DNA of 64,000 nt, taken from assembly GCF_030691135.1 (NCBI RefSeq), contig NZ_JAUYFA010000029.1:1-64000 (forward strand). Reading direction: 5' to 3'. The DNA is from Phreatobacter sp. (lineage in GTDB: Bacteria > Pseudomonadota > Alphaproteobacteria > Rhizobiales > Phreatobacteraceae). The position numbers and the translations under genes are program-made. Shown here piece by piece: positions 9,090-19,348 of the stretch. The notes below the pieces were generated by a model, which was not told the DNA's origin, did not search any database, and worked only from the letters and a program-made list of their open reading frames with translations. The number at the start of each line of letters is the position of its first letter. Positions within the stretch are counted from its first letter, which is position 1.

Positions 9090-9947
9090 TCAGGCGATCT
9101 CCGCCACCTCATGGAATTTCGAGCGCAGTTCCGTGGCGATCGACCCCGGCGCACCGTTGCCGACCGGCCGGCCGTCGATCTCGACGATCGGCATGACGAT
9201 CGTCGTCGCCGAGGACAGGAAGGCCTCGCGGGCGCCCTGCGCCTCCTCGATCGTGAACTTGCGCTCTTCGATCCTCAGGCCCTCGCGCGCGCAGAGATCG
9301 AAGATCGTCGTGCGGGTGATGCCCTTGAGAATGCCGGTATCGGCGAAACGCGTCACCAGAGCACCGTCCTTGGTGATGATCCAGGCATTGGTCGAGGATC
9401 CCTCGGTAACGAACCCATCCTCGTCCACCAGCCAGGCCTCGTAGGCGCCGGCCTCGCGTGCCGTCTGCTTGGCGATGCAGTTGGGCAGCAGGCCGACGGA
9501 CTTGATGTCGACGCGCTCCCAGCGGTTATCGGCCACGGAAATGACCTTGACGCCCTTGGCGGCGCTCGCCTCGCCCTTCGACGGGTCGATGTTCTTCGCG
9601 GTCACGACCAGGGCCGGCGGCGTGCCTGGCTTGGGAAAGGCATGATCGCGCCGCGCGACGCCGCGCGTCACCTGCAGGTAGACGAGGCCGTCGCGCACCC
9701 GGTTGCGCCGCACCGTTTCCCTCAGGACCATGCCGAGCGGGCGGCGGTCCATCGGCATGGCAATGCGCAATTCGCCGAGCGAGCGCTCGAGCCGCTCCAT
9801 GTGGCGCGTCTCGTCGACGAGCCGCCCGCCCCTCACCTCGCAGACCTCATAGACACCGTCGGCGAATTGGTAGCCGCGATCCTCGATATGAACGGCGGCC
9901 TCGCCATGCGGCACATAGCTTCCGTTGACATAGGCGACGCGGGACAT
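9090..9947 (-). CDS. D-amino-acid aminotransferase (fold-type IV PLP enzyme)
   Basis: Pyridoxal-phosphate transaminase interconverting D-amino acids and 2-oxo acids, supplying for example D-Glu or D-Ala. Length is 285 aa. The PLP lysine is K149 in VDIKSVGLLPN, and the TRGVARRDH segment near residue 95 matches the substrate carboxylate-binding motif of D-amino-acid rather than branched-chain aminotransferases. The SSTNAW cofactor loop is present. The ATG at 9947 has GAGGAG 7-8 bases upstream. It sits between ntrX and hfq, a position kept in several Hyphomicrobiales; the trkA gene often found there is absent. Confidence 0.88.
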   Translation of the reverse strand: MSRVAYVNGSYVPHGEAAVHIEDRGYQFADGVYEVCEVRGGRLVDETRHMERLERSLGELRIAMPMDRRPLGMVLRETVRRNRVRDGLVYLQVTRGVARRDHAFPKPGTPPALVVTAKNIDPSKGEASAAKGVKVISVADNRWERVDIKSVGLLPNCIAKQTAREAGAYEAWLVDEDGFVTEGSSTNAWIITKDGALVTRFADTGILKGITRTTIFDLCAREGLRIEERKFTIEEAQGAREAFLSSATTIVMPIVEIDGRPVGNGAPGSIATELRSKFHEVAEIA

Positions 9948-10089
9948 GCGGCGGCTCCTCGAAGCACGTTGGACAAAACTGCGCCTGCGGATCCTGCCGC
10001 ATTGCAGCGCCAATGTGCCATGGTTCGCCCGGCACGCGAAACGCGCCGGAGGCGGCAGCGACGCAAGGCCGCCCTGCCGAAATCGCTGA

Positions 10090-11457
10090 TCACTCCACCG
10101 ACAGCGCCTTGAGCTTGCGGTGCAGGGCCGAGCGCTCCATGCCGATGAATTCGGCGGTGCGCGAGATGTTGCCGCCGAACCGGTTGATCTGGGCGGCGAG
10201 ATATTCGCGCTCGAATGCTTCGCGCGCCTCGCGCAGCGGCAGGGCCATCAGATGTTCGCCACCCTGCCCCGTCGGCATGGACGGCGCTGCGGCGCCGACA
10301 TCCGGCGGCAGCATCGAGACGGTGACCACGGCGTCGGGATCGCCGCCGGCGAGGATCAGCACGCGCTCGATGTTGTTGCGCAGCTGGCGCAGGTTGCCCG
10401 GCCAGTCGTGGGACTGCAGCACCGCCATGGCGTCGTCGCCGATCCGGCGGCGGGGCAGGCCGGAAACGGTGGCCAGCTGCTCGACGAAATGATCGACGAG
10501 CTCGGGAATGTCCTCGCGCCGTTCGGCAAGGGACGGCACCCGGACGGGCACCACGGCGAGGCGATGGAAGAGATCCTCGCGGAAGCGCCCCTCGGCAATG
10601 TCGGCCTGGATGTCGCGGGCGGTCGCCGAAACGATCCTGACGTCCACCTGGACCTTCGCGGTGCCGCCGACCCGCTGGAAGCTCTGCTCGACGAGAACGC
10701 GCAGGATGCGGTTCTGCGTCTCGCGCGGCATTTCCGCGATCTCCTCGATGAAGAGCGTGCCGCTATGCGCCTCTTCGAGCGCGCCGACCTTGCGGCCCTG
10801 GGCGCCGTCGGTCTCGGCGCCGAACAGCTCGATCTCCATGCGATCGGGCGTGATGGCCGCGGCATTGATCACCACGAAGGGACCACCGGAACGGGTGGAG
10901 GTCGCGTGGATCGTGCGGGCGGTGAGTTCCTTGCCGGCGCCCGACGCGCCGAAGATCATGATGCGGCTGTTGGTCGGCGCCACGCGCTCGATCGTCTGGC
11001 GCAACTGGTTCATTGCCGAGGAACGCCCGATCAGCCCGGCCGCCTGCCCCGAGATCTGCCGCAGCTCCTTGATCTCCCGGCGCAGCCGCGAGGTTTCGAT
11101 CGCCCGTTCGGCGATCAGCACTAGGCGGTCGGCCTTGAAGGGCTTCTCGATATAGTCGTAGGCGCCGCGCTTGATGGCCGAGACGGCGGTCTCGATGTTG
11201 CCGTGGCCGGAAATCATGACGACCGGGACGTCGGGATGGCGCTCCTTGACGACGTCGAGAAGCTGCAGGCCGTCGAGCCGGCTCCCCTGCATCCAGATGT
11301 CGAGGAAGACGAGGTTCGGGCGCCGCGCCTCGATGGCCGCCAGCGCCTCGTCGGCATTGCGGGCCGTTCGGGTGCGATAGCCCTCGTCGTCGAGAATGCC
11401 GGCGACGATGTCCCGGATGTCCGCCTCGTCGTCGACAACGAGAATGTCCCCTGCCAT
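10090..11457 (-). CDS. ntrX: Response regulator NtrX
   Basis: Partner of the sensor kinase NtrY, linked in alphaproteobacteria to nitrogen metabolism, redox and envelope control. The receiver domain has D9, D10 and phospho-acceptor D53. The AAA+ domain has Walker A GASGAGKE, and the C-terminal Fis-type helix-turn-helix is ISRTAEFIGMERSALHRKL. The GAFTGA loop needed to contact sigma-54 is replaced: after ELFG at 210-213 the sequence runs AETDGAQGRKVGA. This is characteristic of NtrX and implies it does not activate sigma-54 in the usual way. The ntrY stop and this start are 20 bases apart. Confidence 0.93.
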   Translation of the reverse strand: MAGDILVVDDEADIRDIVAGILDDEGYRTRTARNADEALAAIEARRPNLVFLDIWMQGSRLDGLQLLDVVKERHPDVPVVMISGHGNIETAVSAIKRGAYDYIEKPFKADRLVLIAERAIETSRLRREIKELRQISGQAAGLIGRSSAMNQLRQTIERVAPTNSRIMIFGASGAGKELTARTIHATSTRSGGPFVVINAAAITPDRMEIELFGAETDGAQGRKVGALEEAHSGTLFIEEIAEMPRETQNRILRVLVEQSFQRVGGTAKVQVDVRIVSATARDIQADIAEGRFREDLFHRLAVVPVRVPSLAERREDIPELVDHFVEQLATVSGLPRRRIGDDAMAVLQSHDWPGNLRQLRNNIERVLILAGGDPDAVVTVSMLPPDVGAAAPSMPTGQGGEHLMALPLREAREAFEREYLAAQINRFGGNISRTAEFIGMERSALHRKLKALSVE

Positions 11458-11477
11458 GCGTCCTTATCCGTTCTTCT

Positions 11478-13721
11478 TCATTCCGCCGCAGCGGTGGTCT
11501 GGACCGCCAGGCGCTGGTCCCTGAAACTGAGGCGGATGAGGGCCCCGCGCTGGTTTCCGTCGGCCCCCGCGGGCGCGTCGAAGAGGCCGAGCCCCCCGCC
11601 GTGTTCCTCGAGGATCTTGCCGACGATCGCCAGACCGAGGCCCGTCCCTTTTTCCCGTGTCGTGACGTAAGGCTCAAGCAGCCGATGACGGTTTTCTTTG
11701 GGCAGGCCGATACCGTTGTCGATGACATCCACCGCATAGAACGGCTGGCTGGCGTCGAGGCGGACCATGATCCGGCCCTTGCCGCGGTTCTCTTCCGGCA
11801 CGGCGGCGATGGCCTCGGTGGCGTTCTTGATGATGTTGGTCAGCGCCTGGCTGATCAGACGGCGGTCGAAGGAGGCGGGCATCGCCCCCTCCGGAATCTC
11901 GTCGACGATTTCGATCTCGGGATAGCCGATGCGCATCATGAAGACGGCTTGGCGCACGGTGTCGGCGACGTCTTCCACCTCGAAGACCGGCTTCGGCATG
12001 CGGGCGAAGGAGGAGAACTCGTCGACCATCCGCCCGATATCGCCGACCTGTCGGATGATCGTGTCGGTGCACTGGTCGAAGACCTCGCGGTCCTCGGTGA
12101 TGACCCGGCCGTAACGCCGCTTCAGCCTCTCGGCCGAGAGCTGGATGGGGGTGAGCGGATTCTTGATCTCGTGGGCGATGCGGCGGGCGATGTCGGCCCA
12201 GGCCGAGGTGCGCTGCGCCACGACGAGATCGGTGACGTCGTCGATCGTCACCACCGCGCCATGCGCCCCGTCCTCGTCGGCCTCGAGCGCCACGCGGACC
12301 ACCAGCGTCCGCTCCCGTCCGCCGCGGACCAGCATGACCTGGCCCTGCACGATGGGCGCGCCACGCGCGGCACCGGCGATCAGCTCGGCGAATTCCGGAA
12401 TGCTCTCCGACAGCATGGTGCCGGACAGCGCCGCTTCGCCGACTCCGAGGATCTCGACCGCGAAACGGTTCAGCAGGGTCACCCGACCGGCCTCGTCGAG
12501 GCCGATCACGCCGGCCGTGACGCCGGCGAGCACGGCTTCAGTGAAGCGCCGGCGGCTGTCGATCTGGTCGCGGGCGGCGATGAGGTCGGCGCGCTGGTCG
12601 CGCAGCTCCGCCGTCATCTTGTTGAACGTGTCGCCGAGATTGGCGAGATCGCCCTCGGACTTGCGGATATGCACCTGGACGTCGAGATCCCCGGCGGCGA
12701 CCTGGTCGGCAGCGCCGATCAGCCGGCGGATCGGCTGCACCAGGCGGTTGGCGAAGCTGAGCCCGAGATAGACCGCCGACAGCGTCACCAGGAAGGCGAT
12801 CAGCGCAAACATCAGCGCGAAGGCGATCTGCAGGCCGAGCCGCCGCGACTGCAACTGCTGGTACTCGAACAGGCCGGCCTGGGTGGAGCGCAGGTGCTGG
12901 GCGATCTGCGGGCTGATCTGCCGGACGACGTAGAGAATCTCGTTCCCGCCGCGCTGCATCTTGAGGATGGCCTCGATGAAATCGCGATCATCGCGCGAGG
13001 AGACGTTGGCGATGATGTCGTCGGTCTTGCTGACCTCGTCGAGGATCGCGGCGGGCACCGTGAAATCGCCCTGCATGGGCACATCGGCGCGATCGACCAG
13101 CGTGCCATCGCTCTTCAGGACGCGCACGACCGTCAGGCCACGCACCATGGCCTGCGCGGTCAGGAACCTCTCGAAGTTGACCTCCGTCGTGTTGAGCGAA
13201 CGCACCCGCTCGATGTCCTGCACCAGGGCCGCCGCCTCGGCACGGACCACCGAGACCTGTTCGTTGAGATAGGCATTGGCGAGATTGGCGGAGGCCTCGA
13301 CCGACTGGCGCACGCTTCCCGAGAAGATGCTCTCGAGGCCCCTGTCGAGGGTGATCGACGCGGCGATGGCGATGACGGCGACCGGCACCGAGGCGACGAT
13401 GGCAAAGAGCCGCACGACGCGCTCGTGCAGCCTCGATGCCGCCTGCCCGGCCCGGCGCGCCCGCCGCAGCACAAGGATCTCCCTGACGATCAGGAAGATC
13501 AGCCCGCAGACCAGCACGCCGTCGATGATGAGGACGGTAAGCACGACCTCGTGGGTCGCGGCGATCGGCAGGAGGCCGGTGACGAGCAGGAAGGTGATCA
13601 GGCCGAAGAACAGCGCCACCGCGACCATGATCGGACCGGCCCTGCGCGCGCGCAGGCGCGGCATGAAGGCCGAGCCGTCGGACGGGAGGGCGGTCGTCGC
13701 GGGCTGCGCGGTATCGGTCAT
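11478..13721 (-). CDS. ntrY: Sensor histidine kinase NtrY
   Basis: Membrane-bound kinase of the NtrY/NtrX pair. Of the 747 aa, the first about 350 contain hydrophobic segments near residues 30-50, 58-85 and 105-130, an extracytoplasmic region, then another membrane segment near 300-320. A HAMP domain (RLVQPIRRLIGAADQVAAGD), a PAS domain, the HisKA box with phospho-accepting H517 ([12 protein letters not shown]) and an HATPase domain ending GTGLGLAIVGKI follow. It is preceded by a 153-bp gap after ntrC, which probably holds its own promoter. Confidence 0.94.
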   Translation of the reverse strand: MTDTAQPATTALPSDGSAFMPRLRARRAGPIMVAVALFFGLITFLLVTGLLPIAATHEVVLTVLIIDGVLVCGLIFLIVREILVLRRARRAGQAASRLHERVVRLFAIVASVPVAVIAIAASITLDRGLESIFSGSVRQSVEASANLANAYLNEQVSVVRAEAAALVQDIERVRSLNTTEVNFERFLTAQAMVRGLTVVRVLKSDGTLVDRADVPMQGDFTVPAAILDEVSKTDDIIANVSSRDDRDFIEAILKMQRGGNEILYVVRQISPQIAQHLRSTQAGLFEYQQLQSRRLGLQIAFALMFALIAFLVTLSAVYLGLSFANRLVQPIRRLIGAADQVAAGDLDVQVHIRKSEGDLANLGDTFNKMTAELRDQRADLIAARDQIDSRRRFTEAVLAGVTAGVIGLDEAGRVTLLNRFAVEILGVGEAALSGTMLSESIPEFAELIAGAARGAPIVQGQVMLVRGGRERTLVVRVALEADEDGAHGAVVTIDDVTDLVVAQRTSAWADIARRIAHEIKNPLTPIQLSAERLKRRYGRVITEDREVFDQCTDTIIRQVGDIGRMVDEFSSFARMPKPVFEVEDVADTVRQAVFMMRIGYPEIEIVDEIPEGAMPASFDRRLISQALTNIIKNATEAIAAVPEENRGKGRIMVRLDASQPFYAVDVIDNGIGLPKENRHRLLEPYVTTREKGTGLGLAIVGKILEEHGGGLGLFDAPAGADGNQRGALIRLSFRDQRLAVQTTAAAE

Positions 13722-13874
13722 CCGGCGATCATCTCCGGAGAGTTCGGCGGAAAGCCGGCAAGGCGGACCGTCGACCCCTCATCGGGACTCAAGGGTGACC
13801 CTCTTACAACAACTGTGACCGAAACGTCACGCCCCCGGGGACGTTCTCAACGCGATCGTGAGGCCGGGCCGGCG

Positions 13875-15314
13875 TCAGCGCGACGTACGGATCACCTGGA
13901 TGTCGAGGTCGCGGACCTTCTTGCGCAGCGTGTTCCGGTTTACCCCGAGGAGGTCGGCGGCCTTGATCTGATTGCCGCGTGTCGCCGCGAGGGCCGCCGA
14001 GATCAGCGGAATCTCAACCTCCCGCAGCACCCGGTGATAGAGGCCCGGGGGCGGCATGTCGTCGCCGAAACCCTTGAAATAGGTGCCCATGTGCCGCTCC
14101 ACCGAGGCCATCAGCGTGTCGTCCTCGCGCGGCTCGTCGTGGGACGAGGCGGGTTCGGGCGTCGAAAGCTCGTTGTCGACGATCGGCGCGGTGATGATCT
14201 CCTGCGGATAAAGCGCGGTGAGACGGCGGATCAGGTTTTCCAGCTCGCGGATATTGCCCGGCCAGCGATAGCGCTTGAGCTTCTCGAGGGCGGCCGAATC
14301 GATCTGCTTGGCCGGCAGACCCTCACGCTCGGCCTGGGCGAAGAAGTGGCGGACGAGATCGGGCACGTCGGCGCTGCGCTCGCGCAGCGGCGGCAGGCGC
14401 AGCGGCACGACGTTGAGGCGGAAGAACAGGTCCTCGCGGAAAAGCCCCTGCTGGATGAGCTGGCGCAGATCCTTGTTGGTGGCGGCGACGATGCGGACAT
14501 CGGCCTTGATCGGCGTGCGGCCGCCCACCGTCGTGTATTCGCCCTGCTGGAGGACGCGCAGCAGGCGGGTCTGCGCCTCCATCGGCATATCGCCGATCTC
14601 GTCGAGGAAAAGCGTGCCGCCCTCGGCCTGTTCGAACCGGCCGGGATTGCGGGCCTGGGCACCGGTGAAGGCGCCCTTCTCGTGGCCGAACAGCTCGCTC
14701 TCGATGAGGTCACGCGGGATGGCGGCCATGTTGATGGCGACAAAGGGCCCGTTGCGGCGCTTGCCGTAATCGTGGAGCGCTCGCGCGACGAGTTCCTTGC
14801 CGGTACCGCTCTCGCCGACGATCATCACGGTGAGGTCGGTCTGCATCAGGCGGGCGAGGACGCGGTAGATGTCCTGCATCGCCGCCGACCGGCCGACCAG
14901 CGGCATGGAATCGGCATCCACCGGTGCGGCCTTGCCCGGCCTGCCCTTCGGCTCGGCCAGCGCCCGACCGACGATGGCCACAAGCTCCTTCAGGTCGAAG
15001 GGCTTGGGCAGATAGTCATAGGCGCCGCGTTCGGACGCCTTGATGGCGGTCATGAAGGTGTTCTGCGCGCTCATCACAACCACCGGCAGGTCGGGCCTGA
15101 GCTTCTTCATCCGCGGCAGCAGGTCGAAGGCGTTCTCGTCCGGCATGACCACGTCGGTGATGACGAGGTCGCCGTCGCCCTGCGAGACCCAGCGCCAGAG
15201 CGTCGTCGCATTGCCGGTCAGGCGAACGTCGTAGCCCGCCCGCGACAGCGCCTGGTTGAGGACTGTGCGGATCGCGGCGTCGTCGTCGGCGACCAGGATG
15301 GTTCCCGTCGGCAT
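13875..15314 (-). CDS. ntrC: Nitrogen regulation response regulator NtrC
   Basis: Sigma-54 activator of nitrogen-assimilation genes. The receiver domain has D10-D12 and phospho-acceptor D54; the AAA+ domain has Walker A GESGTGKE and an intact GAFTGA at 214-219; the C-terminal helix-turn-helix is [17 protein letters not shown]. Length is 479 aa. The ATG at 15314 has GAAGAGG 5-6 bases upstream; the 40-codon upstream extension of the frame is a shadow of ntrB. It lies 10 bases after ntrB on the same strand. Confidence 0.96.
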   Translation of the reverse strand: MPTGTILVADDDAAIRTVLNQALSRAGYDVRLTGNATTLWRWVSQGDGDLVITDVVMPDENAFDLLPRMKKLRPDLPVVVMSAQNTFMTAIKASERGAYDYLPKPFDLKELVAIVGRALAEPKGRPGKAAPVDADSMPLVGRSAAMQDIYRVLARLMQTDLTVMIVGESGTGKELVARALHDYGKRRNGPFVAINMAAIPRDLIESELFGHEKGAFTGAQARNPGRFEQAEGGTLFLDEIGDMPMEAQTRLLRVLQQGEYTTVGGRTPIKADVRIVAATNKDLRQLIQQGLFREDLFFRLNVVPLRLPPLRERSADVPDLVRHFFAQAEREGLPAKQIDSAALEKLKRYRWPGNIRELENLIRRLTALYPQEIITAPIVDNELSTPEPASSHDEPREDDTLMASVERHMGTYFKGFGDDMPPPGLYHRVLREVEIPLISAALAATRGNQIKAADLLGVNRNTLRKKVRDLDIQVIRTSR

Positions 15315-15324
15315 GTGGACCTCT

Positions 15325-16449
15325 TCAGAACGCTTTGCGGCCGATCGTGTCGGATTGCGACACGCGGGCCATGGGCAGGAGGATGCGGAAGATCGTCTTG
15401 CGCGGCTGGCTGTCGCATTCGACGATGCCGCCATGGTCGCCGACGATCTTGGCGACGAGGGCGAGGCCGAGGCCGGTGCCGGAACTCTTGGTCGTGACGA
15501 AGGGGTCGAAGAGGTGCGGCATCAGGTCGTCGGGCACGCCCGGGCCGTTGTCGCGCACGCAGACTTCCAGCGGCAGCGCGACGCGGCTCGACAGGCCCGG
15601 CATGGTCAGCCGGACGCCGGGGCGGAAAGCGGTCGTCAGCAGGATCTCGCCGTCGCCGGCATATTCGCCGATGGCTTCGGCGGCGTTCTTGACGAGGTTC
15701 AGGAACACCTGGATGAGCTGGTCGCGGTTGCCGAAGACCGGCGGCAGCGAGGGGTCATACTCCTCGACGAAGCGGATGTGCCGCCCGAATCCGGATTGCG
15801 ACAGCTTCTTCACATGTTCCAGCACGACGTGGATGTTGACCGGCTGGCGCTCGACAGGGCGCTCGTCGGAGAAGACCTCCATGCGGTCGACCAGCTTCAC
15901 GATCCGGTCGGCCTCGTCGCAGATCAGGCGGGTCAGCGTCCGGTCCTGGTCGTCTACCGAGGCTTCCAGAAGCTGCGCCGCACCGCGAATGCCGGAGAGT
16001 GGGTTCTTGATCTCGTGCGCCAGCATCGCCGCCAGCGCGGTGACCGAACGGGCCGCGCCGCGATGGGTCAGCTGGCGGTCCATCTTGTCGGCGATGGTAC
16101 GCTCTTGCAGCATCACGACGACGTCGCCGGGCCGTTCGGCGAGCGGAGCGACATAGATGTCGACGATCCGCTCGTGACCGTTGCGCGGCGTACCAAGGTC
16201 GACCTTGTATTCGTTGACCGGCGCATGGCGGTCGCGGACCTGTTCGACGAGGGCGAGCAGCGGGCTGCCGAACGGCACCAGATCCTTCAGCGCGTGGCGC
16301 TTCAGCACCGAGATCGACGCCTGGAAGAAGGCCTCCGCCGCGGCATTGCCGTCGAGCAGCATCCCGGCAGCCGAAACACTGATGACGGGATGCGGCAGGG
16401 CGTTGAGGATCGAATCATGCACGGGGAGAACCTGCGCCAAAGCCTTCAT
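15325..16449 (-). CDS. ntrB: Nitrogen-regulation sensor kinase NtrB (NRII)
   Basis: Soluble kinase/phosphatase that sets NtrC phosphorylation according to PII protein state. It contains an N-terminal PAS domain (about residues 15-125), HisKA with H145 in [20 protein letters not shown], and an HATPase domain ([24 protein letters not shown]). Length is 374 aa. ATG 16449 overlaps the dusB stop in the ATGA pattern, so translation is coupled to dusB, as in the nifR3-ntrBC operons of rhizobia. Confidence 0.95.
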   Translation of the reverse strand: MKALAQVLPVHDSILNALPHPVISVSAAGMLLDGNAAAEAFFQASISVLKRHALKDLVPFGSPLLALVEQVRDRHAPVNEYKVDLGTPRNGHERIVDIYVAPLAERPGDVVVMLQERTIADKMDRQLTHRGAARSVTALAAMLAHEIKNPLSGIRGAAQLLEASVDDQDRTLTRLICDEADRIVKLVDRMEVFSDERPVERQPVNIHVVLEHVKKLSQSGFGRHIRFVEEYDPSLPPVFGNRDQLIQVFLNLVKNAAEAIGEYAGDGEILLTTAFRPGVRLTMPGLSSRVALPLEVCVRDNGPGVPDDLMPHLFDPFVTTKSSGTGLGLALVAKIVGDHGGIVECDSQPRKTIFRILLPMARVSQSDTIGRKAF

Positions 16450-17486
16450 GCCGCCCGCCTCCACTGGAACCGGTCGTAGCTCTCGGTCAGTGCGGCGATC
16501 ACCCGGTGCGGATCCTCTGATGTGAGGACGCTGCCGCGGGCCTCGGCGAGGACGCCGGCGTCGACACCACAGCACGCGGCGGCCGCATCCAGCGCCCAGC
16601 CGAGATGCTTGCGTGCATGGCGTATGCCGACGCCGAGCCCGTAGTGGGCGAGCTGAGCCTCGTAGAGTTCGATGGCGCAGGCGAGCTGCGTCGCCAGGCC
16701 AGGATCGGCGGGAACCGGCTCGCCGGCGAGATGGGCGGCGATCTGCGCCGGCAGCCAGGGCCGCCCCTGCGCACCGCGACCGATCATCACCGCGTCGGCG
16801 CCGGATTGGGCGAGGCAGAGACTGGCATCCTCAGCCGTGGTGATATCGCCGTTGGCGACCACTGGGAGCGACACGACCGTCCGTACCGCGGCGATGGCGC
16901 GCCAGTCGGCGCGGCCCTTGTAGAACTGCTGGCGGGTGCGGCCATGCACCGTGACGAGCGCGACACCCGCCTGCTCGGCGCGTCGGGCGAGTTCGGGCGC
17001 GTTGAGGCTCTGATCGTCCCAGCCGAGCCGCATCTTCAGCGTCACCGGCACATCGACGGCGGCGACCGTCGCGGCGATCAGCCGTTCGGCATGGTCGAGA
17101 TCGCGCATCAGCGCCGAACCGGCATAGCCACCGGTGACGCGCTTGGCCGGGCAGCCCATATTGATGTCGATGATGTCGGCGCCCGCGGCGACGGCGATCC
17201 GGGCACCCTCGCCCATCCAGTGCGGGTCGCAGCCTGCGATCTGCACCACATGCGGCGACAGACCTTCGCCCTCCGCGCGCAGCCGCGCCTCTTCCTCGCC
17301 AGCGGCGAGGCCGTCGCCCGGAACCATTTCCGACACGGTCCAGCCCACGCCGAACCTCGCCACCATGCGCCGGAACGGCGCGTCCGTGATCCCGGACATG
17401 GGAGCGAGAGCTACGGGGGATGCCATCTCGAACGGCCCGATCGACAGCAGCCGCCGGAACGGCGCTTGGGTCGATGGGTTGATCAT
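16446..17486 (-). CDS. dusB: tRNA-dihydrouridine synthase DusB (NifR3)
   Basis: Flavoenzyme reducing specific uridines of tRNA to dihydrouridine. The TIM barrel begins with the [16 protein letters not shown] motif, has catalytic C112 in the [19 protein letters not shown] segment, and later [11 protein letters not shown] and [10 protein letters not shown]. Length is 346 aa. It is the first gene of the dusB-ntrB-ntrC unit, historically named nifR3. The 82-bp space to the divergent ispDF gene should hold both promoters. Confidence 0.95.
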   Translation of the reverse strand: MINPSTQAPFRRLLSIGPFEMASPVALAPMSGITDAPFRRMVARFGVGWTVSEMVPGDGLAAGEEEARLRAEGEGLSPHVVQIAGCDPHWMGEGARIAVAAGADIIDINMGCPAKRVTGGYAGSALMRDLDHAERLIAATVAAVDVPVTLKMRLGWDDQSLNAPELARRAEQAGVALVTVHGRTRQQFYKGRADWRAIAAVRTVVSLPVVANGDITTAEDASLCLAQSGADAVMIGRGAQGRPWLPAQIAAHLAGEPVPADPGLATQLACAIELYEAQLAHYGLGVGIRHARKHLGWALDAAAACCGVDAGVLAEARGSVLTSEDPHRVIAALTESYDRFQWRRAA

Positions 17487-17568
17487 TCAAATGCCTATTT
17501 CGTAAGCGTGATGCAATGCTGCCTACACTTTAGACACCATTTGCCGCGCTGCACAAGAGGCGTGCCGC

Positions 17569-18819
17569 ATGAGAAGACACGTCGTGGTGAACACGCTAGG
17601 GAAGGCGCTGAAAACCTGGACGCCGCGCATGCGCTCGCACTCCTCCGTCGCCGCCCTCATCGTCGCCGCTGGCCGTGGCACCCGCGCCGGCGGCGATATG
17701 CCGAAGCAATATCGCAGCATCGCCGGCAGCCCCCTCCTCGGCCTGACGGTGCGGTCCTTTCTGCGGCATGACCGGGTGGACGGCATCCTCGTCGTGATCG
17801 GCGAGGACGACCGCAGCCGCTACGATGCGGCGATCACGCCGTCGGACAAGCTCCTGTCGCCCGTCGTCGGCGGCGCGGTAAGACAGGCTTCGGTCCTGGC
17901 CGGGCTCGAGGCGCTCGCAGCCACGGCCCCCGACATCGTCGTGGTCCATGATGCGGCACGCCCCTTCGCGTCGGCGGAACTGATCGATGCGGCGATCGAC
18001 GCCGTCTCCGGCGGCGGCCTCGCCGCGGTGCCGGGCATCGCCGTGGTCGACACGATCAAGGCGGTCGACGGCAACGGCCGCGTCACGGCGACCCCCGATC
18101 GCGCCGGACTGCGTGCTATCCAGACCCCGCAGGCTTTCGCCTTCGCGGCGCTCCTCGACGCCCATCGCCGGGCCGCTGCCGCCGGCATCGCCGGACTGAC
18201 CGACGACGCCTCGGTGATGGAATGGGCCGGCCATGCCGTCGCGGTCTTTCCCGGCGAGGCCGGCAATGTGAAACTGACCCATCCGGAGGATTTCGATGCG
18301 GCGGAGCGGCGGATGAACGGCGTGACGGCGATGAACGACGTCCGCGTCGGCCAGGGCTACGACGTCCACGCATTCACCGCCGGAGACCATGTCTGGCTCG
18401 GCGGCGTGCGTATTCCCCACGACCGCGGGATCCTCGCCCATTCCGACGGCGACGTGGTCCTCCATGCGGCGACCGATGCCGTCCTCGGCGCGCTGTCGTT
18501 GGGCGATATCGGCACCCATTTCCCGCCGAGCGACATCCAGTGGAAGGGCGTCTCATCCGACCGCTTCCTCGCCCATGCGGCGAGGCTTCTGGCCGACCGC
18601 GGCGGGCGCCTCGCCATGCTTGACGTGACCGTAGTCTGCGAGGCCCCAAAGGTCGGCCCGCACCGCGAGGCGATGCGCGAGCGCATGGCGGCGATCCTCG
18701 GCGTCACGCCGGACCGCATCGCCATCAAGGCCACCACGAGCGAACAGATGGGCTTCACCGGACGCCGCGAGGGCCTCGCGGCGCTCGCCGTCGCCACCAT
18801 CCGCCTTCCGGGAGAGTAA
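17569..18819 (+). CDS. ispDF: Bifunctional IspD/IspF (MEP pathway)
   Basis: Fused enzyme of isoprenoid precursor synthesis. The N-terminal half is 2-C-methyl-D-erythritol 4-phosphate cytidylyltransferase ([28 protein letters not shown]); the C-terminal half from about residue 255 is MECDP synthase ([21 protein letters not shown], and [13 protein letters not shown]). The fusion is typical of alphaproteobacteria. The start is debatable: ATG 17569 (416 aa) has AGAGG 8 bases upstream, whereas ATG 17629 (396 aa) fits the family's usual N-terminus. cinA starts 1 base after its stop. Confidence 0.94.
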   Translation: MRRHVVVNTLGKALKTWTPRMRSHSSVAALIVAAGRGTRAGGDMPKQYRSIAGSPLLGLTVRSFLRHDRVDGILVVIGEDDRSRYDAAITPSDKLLSPVVGGAVRQASVLAGLEALAATAPDIVVVHDAARPFASAELIDAAIDAVSGGGLAAVPGIAVVDTIKAVDGNGRVTATPDRAGLRAIQTPQAFAFAALLDAHRRAAAAGIAGLTDDASVMEWAGHAVAVFPGEAGNVKLTHPEDFDAAERRMNGVTAMNDVRVGQGYDVHAFTAGDHVWLGGVRIPHDRGILAHSDGDVVLHAATDAVLGALSLGDIGTHFPPSDIQWKGVSSDRFLAHAARLLADRGGRLAMLDVTVVCEAPKVGPHREAMRERMAAILGVTPDRIAIKATTSEQMGFTGRREGLAALAVATIRLPGE

Positions 18820-18820
18820 G

Positions 18821-19348
18821 ATGAGCGACATCGACACCGAAAGGCTCGCCGCCGACGTGCTCGCCGCCTGCCGGGCGCGCGGGCTGATGACGGTGACGGC
18901 GGAGAGTTGCACCGGCGGCCTCGTCAGCGCCGCGCTCACCGCCATCGCCGGGTCCTCCGACGTGGTCGACCGCGGTTTCATCACCTATACCAATGAGGCC
19001 AAACGGGAGATGCTGGGTGTGCCGGCGCAGACGCTGGAAGCCCATGGCGCCGTGTCGCAGGAAACGGCCGCGGCGATGGCCGCCGGTGCGCTGGCTCGCT
19101 CGCGGGCCCAGGTCGCTGTCTCCGTCACCGGTATCGCCGGCCCTGGCGGCGCAACGCCGGGCAAGCCGGTCGGTCTCGTCCATTTCGCGGCGCAGCGCGG
19201 CGAGAGGGTGATCCTGCGCGAGGAGCGCTTCGGCGCCATCGGCCGGGAGGCCGTGCGCAAGGCGAGCGTCCGGGTCGCCCTCGGCCTGCTGCTCGATCTC
19301 GCGACTGAAAGCGCTCAGGCCGCAGGTGACGCGCCGGACCGCCCGTAG
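18821..19348 (+). CDS. CinA C-terminal domain protein (nicotinamide-nucleotide amidase type)
   Basis: Stand-alone CinA C-terminal domain of 175 aa (PncC family), expected to deamidate NMN to NaMN in the pyridine nucleotide cycle. Signatures are TAESCTGGLVS near residue 25, the central SVTGIAGPGG and the KPVGLVHFA segment. No N-terminal molybdopterin-binding-like CinA domain is present. It follows ispDF by a single base and its 3' end overlaps the converging START-domain gene by 34 bp. Confidence 0.88.
   Translation: MSDIDTERLAADVLAACRARGLMTVTAESCTGGLVSAALTAIAGSSDVVDRGFITYTNEAKREMLGVPAQTLEAHGAVSQETAAAMAAGALARSRAQVAVSVTGIAGPGGATPGKPVGLVHFAAQRGERVILREERFGAIGREAVRKASVRVALGLLLDLATESAQAAGDAPDRP

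Noticed and set aside
11601-15497. A 1298-codon plus-strand open frame opposite ntrY and ntrC
   Set aside because: It is antisense to two clearly conserved genes and its product is rich in Asp, Gly, His, Arg and Val with no recognisable motif; long antisense frames are expected at this G+C content.
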